Source: Pararhodobacter aggregans
GTDB lineage: Bacteria; Pseudomonadota; Alphaproteobacteria; Rhodobacterales; Rhodobacteraceae
NCBI RefSeq assembly: GCF_003075525.1
Contig: NZ_QDDR01000006.1
Coordinates: 235,119 to 299,118, forward strand
Direction: 5' to 3'
Length of the DNA: 64,000 nucleotides
The notes under the pieces are model-generated. The model was not told the origin of the DNA, made no database searches, and saw nothing but the letters and a program-made list of their open reading frames with translations. Shown one piece after another: positions 61,337 through 64,000 of this stretch (positions within the stretch are counted from its first letter, which is position 1; each line of letters opens with the position of its first letter). Made by a program: the position numbers and the translations under genes.

Positions 61337-61507
61337 ATGGTTGAAAATCTGCGTGTCTTCCGGTGTAGAAACTGTGGGCACAGGATGCGATTTGGTGCGG
61401 GACGCTGCGGCTTTTGCGGCATGCCTTCGCAAATGGCAAATCGGTACGCGTTCTGGATGATACCATTTGGTATCATCGTGGTCTTGATTATTCTCTTCCT
61501 GGGCTGA
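61337..61507 (+). CDS. Zinc-ribbon membrane protein, 56 aa
   Basis: A small gene with AGGAA 6 nt before its ATG. The N-terminus has a zinc ribbon (FRCRNCGHRMRFGAGRCGFC), CxxC...CxxC, and the C-terminus is one TM segment (MIPFGIIVVLIILFLG). A perfect 20-bp palindrome (61457-61476: ATGATACCA-tt-TGGTATCAT) lies inside the coding region. Lower GC than the tail genes; located between lysis genes and attR, a typical place for a cargo gene expressed in the lysogen. Confidence 0.65.
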   Translation: MVENLRVFRCRNCGHRMRFGAGRCGFCGMPSQMANRYAFWMIPFGIIVVLIILFLG

Positions 61508-61664
61508 ACCGCTGAAAGCGTTCTGCTCGCCCCTTTTGTCTTTCGCCGCCGCCACGCTGGCCTGCACCGCCACCAGCACCACCCCCTGCAGCCTCGTCGA
61601 GGTCGCGGGCCCTGTTTGAATATTTGTTCTCTATGTGTTCTCGTAGGGCGATGGAGAATCGCCC

Positions 61665-61982
61665 ATGCCCGCAGTCCGTTCCTCTAACCGCTTCAACGTC
61701 CGACGGATCCGAGACTGTGCCCGCGACGGCATGCTGATCGTCATGCGCTGCAACGGCTGCCGCAGGGAGGTCAATTACTGGGCATCCGATCTCGCCGAGG
61801 TGATCGAGGATCCGTTCCACGCAGCTCATGTCCCCCCATGGGGTTGCGCCCGATGCGGCACCGAGGAGTACATGGTCATGCGCTGGCGGATTCCGGCTGC
61901 CTCCGAACTGGCCCAGGGTGTGACGGTGCGCCGGCCGGTCCGCAAGATCACCAAGTGGATCTGGAAGGATGAACAGATCTGA
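61665..61982 (+). CDS. Zinc-ribbon protein, 105 aa
   Basis: Two cysteine pairs (VMRCNGCRREV and GCARCGTEEY) about 30 residues apart make a probable zinc ribbon; the protein is basic (ITKWIWKDEQI at the end). No TM segment. It lies close to attR, after the small zinc-ribbon membrane protein. Function unknown; similar short zinc proteins occur as orphan genes in Rhodobacterales. Confidence 0.65.
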   Translation: MPAVRSSNRFNVRRIRDCARDGMLIVMRCNGCRREVNYWASDLAEVIEDPFHAAHVPPWGCARCGTEEYMVMRWRIPAASELAQGVTVRRPVRKITKWIWKDEQI

Positions 61983-62280
61983 GGCCGTCCCGCGATCCCG
62001 ATTGATTCCTGCGAAACGTCCTCCTCGCTGCACCCCCTGCCTGAGGCAGCGCTCGATGCCTGCTGCCCGGCCGCTGCTGGCCAGCGCGAAGGAGAGAGGC
62101 GCGTCACCGGGGAACGGGAACATAACGGGAACAGGCTTTGGGAGATTCTTCGGGACTCTTCGGGAAATTCCGGCCGAAAGCGACCGATGTTGTCCGAATG
62201 TTCCCTTTTCGGATTGCGCTCAGGGCTCGCGGCGGGTGCCGCTAAGTCTTTGAGACCAAACTGTATTCTGGGAAATCGGC
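61983..62280. other. Gene-free right end of the prophage
   Basis: About 300 bp between the zinc-ribbon gene and the tRNA. I see no credible gene, terminator with T-tract or repeat. It should contain integrase arm sites next to attR; none can be told by eye. Confidence 0.5.
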
Positions 62281-62326
62281 TGGAGCGGGTAGCGGGAATC
62301 GAACCCGCGCGTTCAGCTTGGGAAGC
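62281..62326. other. attR core (inside tRNA-Gly)
   Basis: 46 bp shared with attL at 16394-16439, 45 identical. Identity ends at the anticodon stem, the usual crossover zone for tRNA-targeting tyrosine integrases. Confidence 0.9.
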
Positions 62327-62354
62327 TGACAGGCTACCATTACATCATACCCGC
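62281..62354 (-). tRNA. tRNA-Gly(CCC)
   Basis: Read on the minus strand: acceptor stem GCGGGTA paired with TACCCGC, D-loop AATGGTA, anticodon stem TCAGC/GCTGA with loop TTCCCAA (anticodon CCC), T arm GCGGGTTCGATTCCCGC, discriminator T and encoded CCA. All stems are complete. The 3' 46 nt are the prophage attachment core, so the phage supplies the 3' end of this working gene. Confidence 0.95.
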
Positions 62355-62535
62355 GCAGAGGGGGATCTACCGGGCGGGCGCGGCAGCGTCAAGGGGCGGA
62401 AAGACGCGAGGCAGGGTGTCCGGGACAAGGCACCGACCAAGGCCCCGACGGGGACGGGCGGGGGGCGGGGCCGACCCGAACCGGGGCGCGGGTGCCAGAG
62501 CCGGGTCCCGGCAGCGGCCCGCCCCGCGGGGCAAG

Positions 62536-62559
62536 AAAAAAGCCCGGCATGCGCCGGGC
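62536..62559 (-). terminator. Rho-independent terminator of ssb
   Basis: Minus-strand hairpin GCCCGGC-gcat-GCCGGGC followed by TTTTTT, 11 nt after the ssb stop. A clear intrinsic terminator. Confidence 0.9.
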
Positions 62560-62569
62560 CTTTCATGGA

Positions 62570-63124
62570 TCAGAACGGGATCTCGTCATCCATGTCCGAG
62601 CCGCCGCCACCGCCGAAGCCCGACCCGCCGCGGCTGCTGCCGCCCGCGCTGCCGCCGCTGCCGCCGCCGAAGCCCGAGGAACCACCCCGGCCGCCGCCCG
62701 AGGGCGCCGAGCCGCCATAGCTGCCGCCACCCATGGAATCGTCGTAGGAGGGGCCGGAACCGCCGCCCTCACCACGCCCGTCCAGCAGCGTCAGCGTGCT
62801 GTTGAAGTTGCGCAGCACCACCTCGGTGGAATAGCGGTCCTGGCCCGACTGGTCCTGCCATTTGCGGGTTTCCAGCGCACCCTCAATATAGACCTTCGAG
62901 CCCTTGCGCAGATATTGCTCGGCGATCCGCGCCAGCCCCTCGTTGAAGATCGCCACCGAATGCCATTCGGTCTTCTCCCGCCGCTCGCCCGAATTGCGGT
63001 CGCGCCAGGTCTCCGAGGTGGCGATGCGCAGGTTCACCACCTTGCCGCCATTCTGGAAGCTGCGGACCTCGGGATCGCGGCCGAGATTGCCGATCAGGAT
63101 CACCTTGTTGACCGAACCTGCCAT
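62570..63124 (-). CDS. ssb: Single-stranded DNA-binding protein
   Basis: An essential 184-aa protein that coats ssDNA in replication and repair. The OB fold is complete ([39 protein letters not shown]), then a long Gly/Ser-rich linker (about 115-175), and the acidic partner-binding tip DMDDEIPF at the end. ATG 63124 begins MAGSVNKV, the normal start; the frame is open upstream. Confidence 0.97.
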   Translation of the reverse strand: MAGSVNKVILIGNLGRDPEVRSFQNGGKVVNLRIATSETWRDRNSGERREKTEWHSVAIFNEGLARIAEQYLRKGSKVYIEGALETRKWQDQSGQDRYSTEVVLRNFNSTLTLLDGRGEGGGSGPSYDDSMGGGSYGGSAPSGGGRGGSSGFGGGSGGSAGGSSRGGSGFGGGGGSDMDDEIPF

Positions 63125-63303
63125 GTTGTGTCGCCCCGCGTCTTGCCGAATCTGTGTCGTGCATGGGTACACCACATGATCTGGGTTAGAAACATGATAA
63201 CGCCAATCCGCCGGCCCCGGGGCGCCCGGCCCGGCGCCCGCTTGGCGACAGATCGATTCGCGGCTATGATCGCGCGCACTAGGGGATCGTGAAGGGGCAT
63301 GAG

Positions 63304-63885
63304 ATGCTCAAACTGCTGCTGACGGCGGGGCTTGTGGTCGCTGCGACCGGAGCGGACGCCAGCGGGCTGCGGCTGGCGGGCGCGGGAACGGCGCCGGTGT
63401 CGCGGGCCGATACGTTCCGCACCCAGACCCGGCTGATGGACACGCGGCTGTCGCGGCAATATTCCGCCTCGGCGCCGCAGGGTGCGGCGGTGCCCGCCGT
63501 GACCTATCAAGGCAGCTATCGCGGCGAATTCATCGGCATCGCCCGCGCCGCCGCCAGCCGCCATGGCGTGCCCGAGGAGCTGTTCCTGCGCCTCGTCAAT
63601 CAGGAGAGCCGCTGGAATCCCGGCGCCGTCTCGCCCGCGGGGGCCCGGGGCCTGGCGCAGTTGATGCCCGATACGGCGACGCTGCTGGGGGTCGATATCA
63701 ACGATCCGCATCAGAACCTCGAGGGAGGCGCGCGCTTCCTCAGGATGATGTACGACCGGTTCGGCAGCTGGCGCCTGGCGCTCGCCGCCTATAACGCGGG
63801 TCCCGGCGCGGTCGAGCAGCACAACGGCGTGCCCCCCTATGCCGAGACCACGAATTACGTGCAGGTCATCCTGGGCTCCGGCTGA
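63304..63885 (+). CDS. Lytic transglycosylase (SLT, exported)
   Basis: A 193-aa periplasmic enzyme cleaving peptidoglycan glycan strands. Signal peptide [20 protein letters not shown], then the SLT goose-lysozyme-like domain with the catalytic Glu in [20 protein letters not shown] and the [10 protein letters not shown] and AYNAGPGAV motifs. ATG 63304 follows AGGGGCATGAG; a GTG at 63289 is less likely. Divergent from ssb, so it is a separate transcription unit. Confidence 0.93.
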   Translation: MLKLLLTAGLVVAATGADASGLRLAGAGTAPVSRADTFRTQTRLMDTRLSRQYSASAPQGAAVPAVTYQGSYRGEFIGIARAAASRHGVPEELFLRLVNQESRWNPGAVSPAGARGLAQLMPDTATLLGVDINDPHQNLEGGARFLRMMYDRFGSWRLALAAYNAGPGAVEQHNGVPPYAETTNYVQVILGSG

Positions 63886-63924
63886 CCCGCTCTATCTTTG
63901 TTCTTCAAATATCCACGGGGATTT

Positions 63925-63948
63925 TCAAGGGGGGCGTGCCCCCCTTGA
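63925..63948. repeat. Palindromic element after the transglycosylase
   Basis: Perfect 11-bp arms TCAAGGGGGGC / GCCCCCCTTGA with a 2-nt loop, followed by further G/C runs. A Rhodobacteraceae-style GC-rich intergenic element; no T-tract, so termination is uncertain. Confidence 0.65.
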
Positions 63949-64000
63949 AGCGGGGGGCGCGGGGGGCGGCAGCCCCCCGCCCTTCGAGTCTCTCGGGGCG

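Larger units (their letters stand above)
16394..62326. mobile_element. Lambda-like siphovirus prophage integrated in tRNA-Gly(CCC), with defence cargo
   Basis: A 45.9-kb element between tRNA-derived direct repeats. It contains integrase, excisionase, repressor, Cro-like gene, primase-helicase, terminase, portal, protease, capsid, tail tube, tape measure, tail tip, fibres and lysis genes in a lambda-like order. The left 7.5 kb (16.4-24.0) is visibly lower in GC and carries ABC-3C and NACHT defence-type genes rather than phage functions. The GpA/Nu1-type terminase implies cos packaging, and the length suits a lambda-sized head. No gene of the expected set is visibly frameshifted, so it may be inducible. 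Confidence 0.93.

Overview
The window is a high-GC alphaproteobacterial chromosome segment, most likely family Rhodobacteraceae (Paracoccus/Rhodobacter/Rhodovulum-like). This is inferred from codon bias, the aroK-aroB and preT-preA arrangements, the many GTG/TTG starts, and a large lambdoid siphovirus-type prophage. It has three parts.

(1) Left chromosomal part, 1-16.4 kb. An exported protein of unknown function runs off the left edge, followed by a small membrane protein. Then come aroK-aroB (shikimate pathway), preT-GFA-preA (reductive pyrimidine degradation, with an unusual GFA-family gene between the two dehydrogenase subunits and a 32-bp palindromic operator candidate upstream), enolase, two EamA/DMT transporters, a nucleoside hydrolase, a flavin reductase, an asparagine-synthase-like/glycosyltransferase pair, and an SRAP (HMCES/YedK) protein. 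Five perfect palindromic repeats of at least three sequence types sit between these genes.

(2) Prophage, 16,394-62,326 (about 45.9 kb), bounded by 46-bp direct repeats that match the 3' part of an intact tRNA-Gly(CCC) at the right end. From the left it carries: (a) low-GC cargo between attL and the integrase, made of a three-gene ABC-three-component (ABC-3C) system (nuclease-like effector, middle component, DUF3732-type ABC ATPase) and a 975-aa NACHT NTPase, both likely anti-phage; (b) integrase and excisionase; (c) a leftward early cluster with an acyl-carrier-protein-like gene; (d) the repressor with three co-transcribed small membrane proteins; (e) a divergent Cro-like gene, a CII-like gene and small early genes; (f) a D5/SF3 primase-helicase followed by a nested inverted array of 8-bp GGGAGGAT units, a candidate replication origin; (g) a regulator-like gene, a promoter with a leader hairpin, and a possibly displaced tail-completion gene; (h) a lambda-like packaging, head and tail module including a GGGAAAG -1 frameshift site for the G/GT tail chaperones; (i) a 2,198-aa tail-tip protein with a two-level 537/126-bp repeat array, and a second fibre with a LamG-like domain; (j) a lysis cassette of amidase and overlapping Rz/Rz1; (k) two small zinc-ribbon proteins before attR. 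No gene of the expected set is visibly broken, so the prophage may be intact.

(3) Right chromosomal part, 62.3-64 kb: tRNA-Gly, ssb with a strong terminator, and a soluble lytic transglycosylase.

The candidates I find most interesting are the ABC-3C system with a Cap4-like nuclease domain paired with NACHT, the repressor-linked membrane-protein operon, the ACP-like early gene, the nested repeat array after the primase, and the tail-tip repeats. ABC-3C and bacterial NACHT classes are already known, so novelty would lie in this effector type and combination. All functional calls come from reading the sequence; no database search was possible.
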